Assembly (NCBI GenBank): GCA_030674185.1
Contig: CM060315.1
Span: forward strand, 94,057,558-94,121,557
Origin: Monoplex corrugatus
Lineage: Eukaryota > Mollusca > Gastropoda > Littorinimorpha > Ranellidae
Direction of reading: 5' to 3'
DNA length: 64,000 nucleotides
Below the pieces are notes generated by a model. The model was not told where the DNA came from and made no database searches. It saw only the letters and a program-made list of their open reading frames with translations. The translations under genes and the position numbers were made by a program. Shown piece by piece: positions 11,791 to 22,227 of this stretch (position 1 is its first letter; each line of letters starts with the position of its first letter).

Positions 11791-12695
11791 GGTATAGCTT
11801 CATCATCTACACATTACGTACAGTTTTATCACATAACAGAGATCAACTGACAAACTGCCATGCACCAAAGAATCCTTGCCAACACAAATACAGTCTGTAT
11901 GTTACCCAGTGGTCAGTTGACAGCCCTCTACAACTGCACTGACCACTAAATCACCAGTGGCTTGTAAACAAAAGTTTGTACTGGCCAGCCCACTGTTCAC
12001 ACCGTTGATGGCAAAAAGACATGTAAGCTAACACGCTACAGGCATTTTTTTTTCACTTTACGCCAAGGGGTGAAAAAAAAAAGCTGGTAATGTTTGCAGT
12101 TCGGACGGCTGATGTTGTATTGTCAGGTTTCTGTTTGCCGTAAATGAAACACAGAAATTTCTAAGAAAACAAACAAGCTTCAGTTTTGTTCCACAGTTTC
12201 CACGAAAGCGCTGCATTGTAATTTGGCTAGATCCCTTCACGACAGATTGTGTCTGGGACTCTGACTGGTCAGACATATGAGCCTAACTGTGCTGAGAAGT
12301 TTCTGTTTGTACTGCGTTTGCAGTTACTGTATTTACAGCCACAAGACTGATACTGGAAACTTTTTTGATCTGTTCACACTACCAGACAACTTTTCTACTT
12401 CACCACTGGTGAGTTACACTTACAGAACTGTACGAGTCAGTGGCGAACTGTATTCATTCACTGGAAAAATTCTTGTCACCAATGTGACCGATTTACACGC
12501 ACTGTAGATGGCTGGCTGAGTGAACCAATCCCTCTTTTCATTTTAAATACAAAAAAAGCAGGTTTGCATTGTAAACAATAACATTTTGCATACTTGTGTG
12601 GAGAAAGGACTGAAACATTTTTACTTCCATAGTCTTTGTCTTTGTTAATCTGTGGGAATTCTGGCCAAACAAGCTGACAAGCTGCCATGAACACA
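11791..12695. other. Unassigned sequence
   Basis: No supported gene. Short frames at 12277-12507 (plus) and 12058-12276 (minus) have no recognisable domain and no splice support. Confidence 0.45.
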
Positions 12696-12699
12696 ACAC

Positions 12700-13150
12700 A
12701 CCATAACCCTTTGACTTCCTCATCCTATCTGCCAGCTTCCTGTACTGTCAGCCATGACAACAAGCAAAAACTTAACCCTTCGACTCCCTCACCCTATCTT
12801 TCAGCTTCCTGCACTGTCAACCTTTCACTCCCTCACCCTATATTCCAGCTTCCTGCAGAGTCAGCCATGACAACAAAGCAAAAACTTAACCCTTTGACTC
12901 CCCACCCTATCTTCCAGTTCCCGCACTGTCAACTTAACCCTTTCACTCCCTCACCCTATATTCCAGCTTCCTGCTGTAGGCCATGACAACAAAGCAAAAA
13001 CTTAACCCTTTGACTCCCTCACCCTATCTTTCAGCTTCCCGCACTGTCAACTTAACCCTTTCACTCCCTCACCCTATCTTCCAGCTTCCTGCAGTGTCAG
13101 CTATGACAACAAAGCAAAAACTTAACCCTTTGACTCCCTCACCCTATCCA
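12700..13150. repeat. Tandem array of family C sequence, about 65-70 bp units
   Basis: About seven direct units of TTAACCCTTTGACTCCCTCA, CCCTATCTTCCAGCTTCCTG and GTCAGCCATGACAACAAAGC. Several units lack the CATGACAACAAAGC part. It appears to be a family C foldback end that turned into a direct tandem array. Confidence 0.88.
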
Positions 13151-13154
13151 ACAG

Positions 13155-13625
13155 TTTGCAAGAATCCCTCACATACTGTGCCCTATAGTAAATAATCCCT
13201 CACACACTGTGACCTATAATATATGATCCCTCATAAACAGTGACCTACATTAAGTAATCCCTCACACACTGTTACCAATAACAAATAGTCCCTCACACTC
13301 CCTCCATGGCCTATAAGCCTTCACAAAATGTGACATATAATAAATAATCCCTCACACACACTGTGGTCTATAATCCCTCACATACTGTAACCAATAATAC
13401 TCCCTCACACACAGTGAGCAATAAATAATCTCGCATACACTGTGAGCAATAAATAATCCCTCACACACTGTGACCAATAAATAATCCCTCACACACAGTG
13501 ACAATAAATAATCCCTCACACACAGTGAGCAATAAATAATCCCTCACACACTGTGAGCAATAAATAATCCCTCACACCTGTGACCAATAAATAATCCCTC
13601 ACACACTGTGACCAATCACCATCAC
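13155..13625. repeat. Minisatellite, about 27-30 bp unit, about 16 copies
   Basis: Unit AATAAATAATCCCTCACACA plus CTGTGACC, with many small length variants. The left half is more divergent than the right half. Confidence 0.93.
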
Positions 13626-13700
13626 AGACATTAACCCTTTGACTCCCGCACCCTGTTCACCAACCTCCTGCATTGTCAACCATGGTGGCAAAGCTAGAAC

Positions 13701-13822
13701 TTAACCTTTGACTCCTTCACCCTATCCACCAGCTTCATGCAAGTAGCTGGTCGATAGGCTGAGGGAGACAAAGGGTGAAGTTTTTGCAGTTAGTAGATAG
13801 GGTGAGGGAGCCAAAGGGTTAA
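13701..13822. mobile_element. TTAA-flanked foldback element (family C)
   Basis: Begins TTAACCTTTGACTCCTTCAC and ends GGGAGCCAAAGGGTTAA. Internal arms CACCCTATCCACCAGC and GGTCGATAGGCTGAGGG also pair. The structure matches a compound hairpin of two nested inverted copies. No coding capacity. Confidence 0.65.
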
Positions 13823-14516
13823 ATGGCAGTTGAAAATCAACACTGTTCACAAAGAAGCAACTTTCAAGCCAGACTCCACACACACAGTTTGCAGACTTTT
13901 GTAGAATGCCATTTTGTATTATCCCACATAAACACTGGGGGAAAAAAACAACAAAAAACAACAACCAGCAGCTACTTGCAAGATACACTCACACATCATG
14001 ATATAAGGCAAAGGAATGATTTATGGTATATTGCTGATTGTGGTTTGCCCACTATCACAACGCAGACCATGATTAGAAAACACACTGACAGGCAGCTCGG
14101 GGCAGTCCAATATGCACACAACAGGCCACACACACACACACACCAAGTCATCTTCAGTCGTCCAACTCCACACGAAAAACTGTATGTCCAGCAGACTGCC
14201 TCCACACACTGGCCAAACAGTAGGGGCTTACATATATATAACATATATGTATATATATATGCAGAATACAGGGGCTTGCCCTAAAGCACAACTGCAAACC
14301 TTGCAAAATCCCTCAGCCATTCAAGTCTAGAAAGAGCAATACCAGATGTATACAGATGGTTGCCCTAATTACGTAAAACAGCACACACAGACATACATCA
14401 TGCAATACCTCTGTTGTCAAAATCCCCACAAGGCTGGCAGTATGCAAGGAGGTGCCTTAATGCACGACAGCATATACATGTAAACAAAACATGCAATTTT
14501 GCCTATGCAAGGTGCC
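13823..14516. other. Unassigned sequence with short repeats
   Basis: A short CA run is at 14127-14143 and a (TA)n at 14232-14262. From about 14340 to 14516 there are two or three diverged copies of a block with GGTGCCTTAA and AAACAAAACATGCAATT. Confidence 0.5.
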
Positions 14517-15171
14517 TTAACTCACTCGCTACGTACGATTATGCCCCTTGCCGTTCCTGTGATACGCACCATTTGTATAGGTCATGAGAAAAATTCTCAT
14601 ACAAACAAATGAAAACAGAGAGTTTTGAAATTTGGCAGGTCATATATCAAAAGATTGGTGTACAAAATGCTGAAATTTCAACCCTCATGGTTGATGAATA
14701 ATGGTACAAGTAAAATCAGAGAAATTTTCAGGTGAAAAATGTCTTACAAAATACACAGTCAGGTCAATAGGCCTACATGAGTTCCTAATCCTACTGTCAC
14801 ATTTTGAATGAAATTTCATAAAATCCAACATGCACACACTCCACGAGCACAGAAGGAAGAGATCGTGTTGAACAGTGCTGAGTTGTTGAGTATTGTTCAG
14901 CCATTTGCTTTTCCGTCATCTGCTTCACTGCGGAGATAGTGGGTTGTGAACTTTGCACTGTCCACACACCAATTGCGTAGTACAATGACCTCATGGCCTG
15001 AAACGAGGCTAAGAATGACCACAGAATCTATTCGGTTAACGGAAATAGTGAAAGCCCCGCGAATTTTCAAAACTTAATTAAGTCAGATTTCTCTGACGCT
15101 CGTAGAGAAGCGTTGTTGAGACATGATCGTGAAATCCCGACGCTTGTAGTAGTGTGTAGTGAGAGAGTTAA
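14517..15171. mobile_element. piggyBac-like non-autonomous element, about 650 bp, TTAA target duplication
   Basis: TTAA occurs at both ends (14517-14520 and 15168-15171). The left terminus CTCACTCGCTACGTACG and the inverted right terminus CTCTCTCACTACACAC share the pattern CTCNCTCNCTAC. The interior has no long open frame. The flanks rejoin at one TTAA into the block GGTGCCTTAAYKSMCR that is repeated just upstream (about 14450-14490), which acts as an unoccupied reference site. TTAA target duplication is the hallmark of the piggyBac superfamily; assignment without a transposase remains inference. Confidence 0.65.
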
Positions 15172-15486
15172 CTGACACATGACAGCACATACATACAAAA
15201 CATGCAATTGCCCAGTTGTCAAAGTTCACTTGCAGCACCATACATCCCGGTTACCCTGAGCACCATTACACACATCATTACACATTATCCTCGCACACAC
15301 ATCGACACATTACCCTAACACACCATTACCCTAACACACACACTACCTCAACACACTACCAGTACTTAGCACACACATCATCATGCGTTACCCTGACACA
15401 CGAGCAACAGCACACATCTCATTGCAAAATTCCCTACAAGTTGCTAACACACACACACACAGAGCCACACATCATCGAGCACTTCC
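15172..15486. other. CA-rich 3' flank of MED26
   Basis: Low-complexity CACACA-rich sequence with degenerate repeats (CATTACCCTAACACACAC). It would be the MED26 3' UTR or just downstream; I see no clear AATAAA on the minus strand here. Confidence 0.5.
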
Positions 15487-17755
15487 TCAAGTATCCAAAT
15501 CCACATATGGCAATATATGAAGGGGCTGATCCTCATAGGAAGGCAAGGTCAACATGTCTTGCCATCTGGTCCATTTACTCTTGATATCAAACATTCCGTT
15601 GACACCGGGTCGTCGTTCGTTGTGCAAACTGTCCACAGACTTCTCTGTGACAGGAACTTCCGCCTCTGTGACCGGAACTTTCTCCGGCAGTTCAGAGAAA
15701 TCCACAGCATCCCAGTCAATGGGAGGCAACTGGGCATAGATTTCTTCCAGCGTAAGAGCTGAACCTGTGCGCTCAGGCTGAGGGGGGGGTGGTGGTAAGG
15801 GAGGTAAGGAGCTTGATTTTTTTTTTCTTTTGTCCTCTGGACCTGCAGAGACAACGTGCTCCTGCCGACCGCCTGACCCACCGTCCATCATGTTGGAGCC
15901 ATTGTGTTGAGGGCAGGAAGTGCCGTTGCTCTTTCTGGGGCGGCCCAGTCTCAACCTCAGCTTCAACTCTACAGGGTGTGAGGTGTCCTGTTTCCTGTTC
16001 CACATGACGGTGCTGCAGTTTGCTTATACTGGTCTCTTTGCTTAAGTGTTCATAACCATTGTTCTTTTTCCGTAGGTCTTTTATCAACTGCTGCGTGGTT
16101 TTCACTTTATGTGCTGGTTGTTTAACAGTCTCAGTGGAAATGTGGAACTCGCCATCAGCCTGATGCTGCAAAGAACCGTCTGACTGTGAAGCAGAAACTG
16201 ATACGCTGTTATCACTTTTGAACGTACGTGGTGATGAGACCCGTTTGTGGACAGATGGCACGGGTGTAACAGAATTCAACTCAAGACAATCTAAACTGTC
16301 AGAAGTGTTCTTACTGGTTTTTAATCTGTGACCGTTAATGGGTGTATTATTGTGCCTATGACTGTTGACTGAAAGACTGGACAATCCTAATTTCATTTTC
16401 TTACTGCCATCCTCTGATGGTGAACGTGAAGTTACATGTGTGCGTTTCCGACGGGTTTTGTTAACTTCTGACAGTTTTCTTTGATCGTTGACACAGTTAT
16501 CACTGCTGGAGATTCGTAAGGGCTTCAACAGTTTGCTGGGACGGTTGTGTGGTAAAACGTTCCCTGAAGGGCTCACCGAGGCGAAGCTACAGCACGCCTC
16601 TTCACAACTGAGCCCATCCTGCCTAACCTCCCCATCCAACTTGTCCACATGCTGAGCTGCAGGCAAAGCCAGCTCCGTCCTTTTCTCCTGGCTGTTGGAC
16701 GCCACTTTTGCATGCCAGCGTCCGTTTATGGAAGGAGAGGTTCCCCGTTTGGAAGACAAGGAAGCTGCTGGCGTCAAGGACTGTAAAGCCGACGGATGTG
16801 TAGCCGGCAATGGTGTACGCACTCTCCGTGATGCAACACGCTCTGACACTAACGGGGATGGGACATGCTCTGACACTAACGGGGATGGGACACGCTTTGA
16901 CGCCGCTAGTGATGTGACATGGCCTGACACTGATGGTGACGCGACACGCCCTGACACTGATGGTGACGCGACACGGCCTGACACTGCTGGTGACGCAGCA
17001 CGCTTTGACACTGCTGGTGACGCGACATGGCCTAACACTGCTGGTGATGCGGCACGCCTTGACACTGCTGGTGACGCGACACGGCCTAACACTGCTGGTG
17101 ACGCGACACGCCCTGACACTGCTGGTGACGCGACACGCCTTGACACTGCTGGTGACGCGACACGGCCTGACGCCGTTGATATATGTCCCAGCCCATGCCC
17201 TGACTCAGCCGGTGATATAACCCGCCGTTTCCCAGACGGTGTAGCAGCAAGACTGTCTGTTCTTGGACAGGCCGGCGACATCTTTAGACCTGGTACCATT
17301 TGAGACCCCTCTCTACCCCGACCACCAGCTGCTGATGTGTTCTGCTGACTCTGATTTGGGGTAGCCGTACAACCAGAGGACACCGGGGGGGACGTCCTGA
17401 GATGGTCGCTATGTGAGGCATGAGAGTCAGCTTCCTGCGTACCATCTGCCGCCAACAAAGACGCCTGTCTCTTCCGTTGTCTCTCAAGGTCCCTCTCACG
17501 TAAAGTATCAATGAACCTTTGTGGTGTGAAAGGATTCAATGACCCCAAATCCAAGGAACTGGCTGACTGGCTGTCCAAACTGCAATGAAGCTTCTGGGAG
17601 TCTGCAGGTGCTGCTTCTGTGACCAGGCCATTGCTAGGCTCCTTCACGTTAAAGGTGCTGTTCCAGTCACGAATCATCTGTTTGACACTCCTGGCTAGCG
17701 TTACACTTTTGATCTTCTTACGCAGATCGTTCATCATCTTCCCAATCCGCAAACT
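15487..17755 (-). CDS. MED26: Mediator subunit 26 (MED26), last exon, with a frame break
   Basis: MED26 is a Mediator subunit that binds elongation factors and supports the initiation-to-elongation step of RNA polymerase II in the nucleus. This exon starts after an AG acceptor (TTTGTTTTCTTGCAG, minus) with SLRIGKMMNDLRKK, the second half of the TFIIS N-terminal (LW) domain, ending near KQMIRDW. A long disordered Ser/Pro/Arg-rich linker follows, including a 10-residue coding repeat and basic patches. The C-terminus matches the MED26 C-terminal domain: GVNGMFDIKSKWTRWQ near 15550-15610 and the terminal LHILPYVDLDT before the TGA at 15487-15489. The N- and C-terminal parts are in different frames; the exon holds 3n+1 coding bases before the stop, so a +1 or -2 change lies between about 15830 and 16020. 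An assembly indel, a real lesion or a mis-spliced short intron would explain it. Total protein would be about 800 residues, longer than the roughly 600 of the human protein. Confidence 0.9.
16840..17205 (-). repeat. Coding minisatellite in MED26, 30-bp unit
   Basis: About 12-15 units of 30 bp encode a RVASPAVSxx decapeptide on the minus strand. Unit length is a multiple of three, so copy-number change keeps the frame. The reverse strand is open too (DATRPDTAG), which creates a false antisense frame at 16695-17303. Confidence 0.93.
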
Positions 17756-18385
17756 CTGCAAGAAAACAAACTTGATTTAGCAATCCAGCCAAGGAAGCAA
17801 ACATCATCAGATAAAAGACTTTAGATAAAGCAAAACACACAAGGGGGAAAAATGAAGAGAAAGCTCAAAAGCACACAAAGAGTTAGATTTTTTTACCATT
17901 TTCCGTAATTATGTAAAAAATATTGTCTCATATTAAGTAACTATCTTCAACTTCTTCTTCCCCCTTTACTCCAAGAAGACACATTGGGGTGCCACATAAA
18001 AAAGCTGTCCACCAGATTCTTCCAGTTCTGTCAGTCGTGCGCCAAAGCTTGGGTCTCTGGAAATGGTTTCTATGTCCATTCCACAATACTGTCACTAGTG
18101 AGTCCATCATTATGTCAGCCTTTTCCTCCACCTCCATCCCTCAACAGTCCCCTGGTGGACTGATTTAGCATGGGCCACTGGATCTTATTACATGGCCATA
18201 CCAATGTACTTCTCTTTCTTTTACTGATACCAACAGATCCTAATATGGTTCACTGTGCTGCTTCACGGTGTGGCACACTTGTTCACTGGTGGTAATTCAC
18301 TGACGCTATAATCGGTGTACCTGATGTACTTGCAATAACATATAATTTCTACGACTTGAATTCATCTTCCAAACGTGCAGTCAAT
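17756..18385 (-). other. MED26 intron 2, proximal part
   Basis: Intronic. A minus-strand segment at about 17940-18140 looks like a decayed retroelement fragment (KLWRTTDRTGRIWWTAFLCG) but I cannot place it. Confidence 0.4.
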
Positions 18386-18622
18386 GTATGTACCCAGTTA
18401 TCAATCCTAAGAGAAAGTCAGGATTTATGGAACACATACAGATTAATGGACCAGCTCGGCAGAAAATGACAGGAAGAGACAACAGAAAGCCACCGATGAA
18501 GGAAGAAACAAAGAGAGTGATAGAAAAAGAGTAACTTCTTAGTACAGAATTTCCAGAAGGTAAGGGCACTATTTACAATGAAACAGCTCTGGGCATCCCC
18601 ATAGGGGAAGGGTGGCGGGTTC
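18386..18622 (-). repeat. Dispersed repeat family A, partial copy
   Basis: Contains the family A words TATCAATCCTAAGAGAAAGT, AACAAAGAGAGTGATAGAAA and GCATCCCCATAGGGG. It lies within MED26 intron 2 on the same strand as MED26. Confidence 0.75.
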
Positions 18623-19062
18623 TGTCTGTTTATAACAATAATAGAAACTTACAGAGGAACTATACAATCTGTCTGTCTATAACAATGATATAAACATAAA
18701 GAGGAACTATACAATATGTCTGTCTATAACAATGATATAAACATAGAGAGGAACTATACAATCTGTCTATAACAATGATATAAACATAAAGAGGAACTAT
18801 ACAATCTGTCTATAACAATGATATAAACATAAAGAGGAACTATACAATCTGTCTATAACAATGATATAAACATAAAGAGGAACTATAGGTAGAAAGAAAC
18901 TCTAGGGAGAGCTAGACAACAGAAGGTCTTCAGAGAAGTAACCCCCTTTAGACAAGTGTTTCGGCCCTGAATTCCTTACACTCTCGGGGGGCCGGGCCAC
19001 ATCCAGGTCATGACTCCTGGATGCCCTTCTGCTGTTGTCTTATTTTTTATTTTTAAAATTTC

Positions 19063-19141
19063 CCACGCCGGGGATCGAACCTGGGCGATTCTGCGCTTCA
19101 GAACTGCGGTACGCGGTTTTACCAATGTGCTAACGGGGCAC
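19063..19141 (-). repeat. tRNA-like sequence in the LINE 3' UTR
   Basis: Starting about 18 bases after the LINE stop codon, the minus strand reads GCCCCGTTAGCACATTGGTA (A box TTAGCACATTGG) and later GGTTCGATCCC (perfect B box) in a GGCG/CGCC-type T arm. Length and spacing match a tRNA, but the anticodon stem (CCGCA...AGCGC) is mismatched, so a working tRNA gene is unlikely. Either the LINE carries a tRNA-like 3' end, or a SINE shares this tail. Confidence 0.7.
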
Positions 19142-19159
19142 ACATCATCTGTAGGGAAT

Positions 19160-20696
19160 TTAATCCTTATGAAGTTCACTTTTTTCGTTCCTCCTTGCCC
19201 AGATCCAGCTTGAGCTCCTTTCTGCTGCCTCTGCCATCGCTTTAAGGGCTCTAGTCCTCTTCTTCCCAGAAATGGCGAGTTGTTTCATGAGATCATAAGC
19301 GGAGGTGCCCACAAACCCTCTTGCCCCGACCTCTATGGCGAAGATTTTGACCCGCAGACCTGCTTTCTTCAGGGTGCTGGCAAGACCGGCGTATTTTTCG
19401 GTCTTGTAGATATGTGCTTCTTCCATTCTGCTTTCGTATGGCACAGTGAGTTCTATCAGAATCACTTGTTTCGAGGAGTCAGAGTGGAGAGCGATGTCTG
19501 GTCTCATGCCTGTCTTGCTGATGACATCTGGGTAATTTCTCCACTCTGGGAGGTCTGCTGTACACTCCCAGTCGACTGCTCCATCCAGAAGACCCTTTGG
19601 CAATGTGCTGGTTGTCATAGCACTTTCGGGCCAGACCTGTTTCCCTCCTGCTTTGTAGAACGTTGTCATAGCAATTGGTGCGTTTGGGGTCATGGTTTTT
19701 TCGCTAACCACATCTGTGATCACTTTCAGAACTTGGTTGTGCCTCCATGTATACCTTCCTTGGGCTAGCGCTACTTTGCAAGAGCTTAGGACATGTTCCA
19801 CTGTTTGTTTCTTCTGACAGAGCGGACATGCTGGGTCGTCTGCTTTCCCCCATTTCACTAAGTTTGCATTCGAGGGGAGCAGGTCATATACAGATCTGAG
19901 GAGGAAGCTTATCCTTAGAGGAGCCATGTGCCACATATCGTTCCAGCTGAGACTTCTTTGGAGTGCACTGTCCCATGTTGTCCATTGCCCCTGTTGACCT
20001 TGCTGGACTGCCTTCTGCACTCTTTTGACATCTTCTTCTTCCTTCAACTCCTGTATGATCATGTCTCTTTTTTCCTTCCCTTTGGCTTTGGACCACCACT
20101 GCATTTTTGTTGCTCCCAGTCCCTGTCTGTTGGTTTGCGTGTGTCCAATTATTTCTTTGATGCTGAGGTTTCTCTTGGCATTGTTTACAGCCTCTTGGAC
20201 TTTCCACTTTCTGCCAGTTCTCAGCTTTGGATGAACTGATCTCACGATATTGTCTTCCGATTCCTCCAGCATGCTCAACAGTCTTGCTTTTCCAACTTTG
20301 TATTCCTCCACTATGGATTTTAGAGGTAGCTTCAGCATTGCTTGACGACAGTAGAATGCAACATCAGTGAGACCAGGTGGGACACCGAGCCATTTTCTTG
20401 TGTATTTGTTGATTTTGGCTTCCATTGCTTCGACTGTGCTGGTGCAAATGTCATAGATTAGCAGTGGCCACAGCAGCTTTGGTATCAGCATGAACTGTAG
20501 ACACCAGACTTTGTATTTGCCTGGCAGTCCGCAGTTATCTATTTTCTTCAGGCCTTCTTCTGCTGTTTGCTTGGTTTCACATCCCCTTTGTGTGTCTTTC
20601 AGGGAGTCATCATACCATCTTCCGAGACTTTTTACTGGCTCTTCTGTGACAGTGGGGATGGCTTGGTTGGCTACCATGAATTTGACTGAATCTGCC
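19160..20696 (-). pseudogene. R2-like LINE ORF: RT thumb, zinc knuckle and PD-(D/E)XK endonuclease
   Basis: About 512 codons remain and no ATG is present at the start; the frame simply runs in from the truncated junction. Residues 1-130 match the RT thumb region (KSLGRWYD, GLPGKYKVWCLQF, KWLGVP). Residues 291-307 form a zinc knuckle CX2CX7HX4C, the spacing known from R2-type elements. Residues 399-416 have RPD-X14-E followed by a Lys/Tyr-rich helix (KTEKY, 432-436), the layout of the R2 restriction-like endonuclease that nicks target DNA. The RT catalytic YXDD box is absent because of the truncation. No internal stop is present, so the insertion may be recent. Clade within the R2/NeSL/Hero group is not resolvable here. 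Confidence 0.85.
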
Positions 20697-20929
20697 ACTA
20701 TAACAATGATATAAACATAAAGAGGAACTATACAATATGTCTATAACAATGATATAAACATAAAGAGGAACTATACAATCTGTCTGTCTATAACAATGAT
20801 GTAAACATAAAGAGGAACTATACAATCTGTCTGTCTATAACAATGATATAAACATAAAGAGGAACTATACAATATGTCTATAACAATGATGTAAACATAA
20901 AGAGGAACTATACAATATGTCTGTCTATA

Positions 20930-20956
20930 CGAGGGTTGTTCAATTTAAGATGACAC
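20930..20956. repeat. mariner left terminal inverted repeat
   Basis: 27 bp; 25 of 27 bases match the inverted right end at 22228-22254. Confidence 0.95.
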
Positions 20957-21120
20957 TAGGCTTGCCGTTTGAAAACGAAGCAACGCACAGAAAAATGTTT
21001 ATACCAAACACAACTTTAAAGTTTACCTGATTAGCATGCAGAAAATAAAGTTGACATCATGACGCAACTCGGAGTATGACGTAATTACAAATGTGTTTCA
21101 AATAGCTGAGCCTGAAAAAA

Positions 21121-22182
21121 ATGGACGTCACCAATGAGCAATTTCGTTTCTACACTTTCACAAGGCTACAACTTGGTGACGATTGTAGGAAGATACACGC
21201 AGATTTGCAAGCTGTTTACGGAACGGATTGTGTGTCTTACCGCACAGTTTGCAGGTGGGTCAAACAATTAGGAGCAGGTAGAGTGCCATCTGATTGGGGT
21301 AATCGTGCAGAGCGAGCTTTACCAGCTCGGAACGAACAAAACATTGCATATGTGAAAAGACTGATAGAGGAGGATCCACATTCGACTGTGCGGGAATTAA
21401 GCGAGGCATGTGAGCTTTCAATTGGCACCATTAACAACATTCTGCACAAAGACCTTCACATGAGAAAACTGGCTGCAAGATGGGTGCCACATCTCTTAAG
21501 TGATGATCAGAAGCAGCAGCGGGTGGCATGTTCACGCAAACTGCTCGATGAGTTTGAGCCCAACGGGCCAAAACGACTGTGTGACTTAGTGACGGGAGAT
21601 GAGAGTTGGCTCACATTCTACGGCATCCCCAACAAACGCTGCAACCGCATGTGGGTTGGCCCTGACGGAGACCGACCAGTTGTTCTTCGCCCAGGATTCC
21701 AGAGTCGCAAGCGACTGTTTTCTATTTTTTTCAACACGCAAGGCCTTGTGGCAATTGACATTTTGCCTGAGAAATCAACAATCACTGCCTCCTACTATAC
21801 CCAAGTTGTGCTCCCCAAAGTTGTAGGAAAAATCCATGAGCAGCGCCCAACCGTCGGCACCCAGAGGACCCTTCTTCTGCATGACAATGCCAGTGCCCAT
21901 AAGGCGAAGGTCACCACAACCTTCCTGAGCGAGCAAGGGATCCAAGTTTTGGACCACCCACCCTACAGCCCCGACTTGGCCCCATGCGACTTCTGGCTGT
22001 TCCCTGTTCTGAAGGAAAAGCTCGCTGGGCGTAAGTTTGACCGGGTACAAGACCTCGCCAAAGCCGTAAGATCAGAGTTGTCTGGTCTGCCTAAAACCGA
22101 CTATCAGAGGGCGCTTGAGAATTGGCGTAGGAGGCTTGAACTTTGCATCCTAGCCAACGGAGAATACTTCGAGGGGATGTAA
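21121..22182 (+). CDS. mariner DD34D transposase, full length
   Basis: 353 residues, the usual mariner size, starting at an ATG in good context (AAAAAAATGG) 191 bp inside the element. It cuts and pastes the element at TA dinucleotides in the nucleus. Residues 1-110 form paired helix-turn-helix DNA-binding domains for the inverted repeats; WVPHLL at 121-126 is the family linker motif. The catalytic triad is D160 (VTGDESW), D255 (LLHDNASAH) and D290 (SPDLAPCDFWLF), with exactly 34 residues between the second and third Asp. No stop or frameshift. It lies antisense to MED26 within its intron. Confidence 0.96.
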   Translation: MDVTNEQFRFYTFTRLQLGDDCRKIHADLQAVYGTDCVSYRTVCRWVKQLGAGRVPSDWGNRAERALPARNEQNIAYVKRLIEEDPHSTVRELSEACELSIGTINNILHKDLHMRKLAARWVPHLLSDDQKQQRVACSRKLLDEFEPNGPKRLCDLVTGDESWLTFYGIPNKRCNRMWVGPDGDRPVVLRPGFQSRKRLFSIFFNTQGLVAIDILPEKSTITASYYTQVVLPKVVGKIHEQRPTVGTQRTLLLHDNASAHKAKVTTTFLSEQGIQVLDHPPYSPDLAPCDFWLFPVLKEKLAGRKFDRVQDLAKAVRSELSGLPKTDYQRALENWRRRLELCILANGEYFEGM

Positions 22183-22227
22183 AAGTTTCAAGTTGCTGAG
22201 ATGAGAGGTACGTTTTTTAAGGGGGTG

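Larger units (their letters stand above)
18888..20696 (-). mobile_element. 5'-truncated R2-like LINE with restriction-like endonuclease
   Basis: The unit sequence of the surrounding array breaks at 18887 and resumes at 20697. ACTATA is present at both borders (18882-18887 and 20697-20702), a possible 6-bp target duplication. On the minus strand the insert carries a reading frame open from the 5' junction, then a 3' UTR of about 270 bp holding a tRNA-like sequence. The 5' end has been lost upstream of the RT thumb. Confidence 0.85.

Noticed and set aside
16695..17303. 202-codon plus-strand frame antisense to MED26
   Set aside because: Shadow of the coding minisatellite; MED26 domains and splice phases support the minus strand.
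19063..19141. Functional tRNA gene
   Set aside because: Boxes are good but the anticodon stem is mismatched and it lies inside a retrotransposon 3' UTR.
19280..19768. 162-codon plus-strand frame
   Set aside because: Antisense shadow of the R2-like LINE ORF, which has zinc-knuckle and endonuclease motifs.
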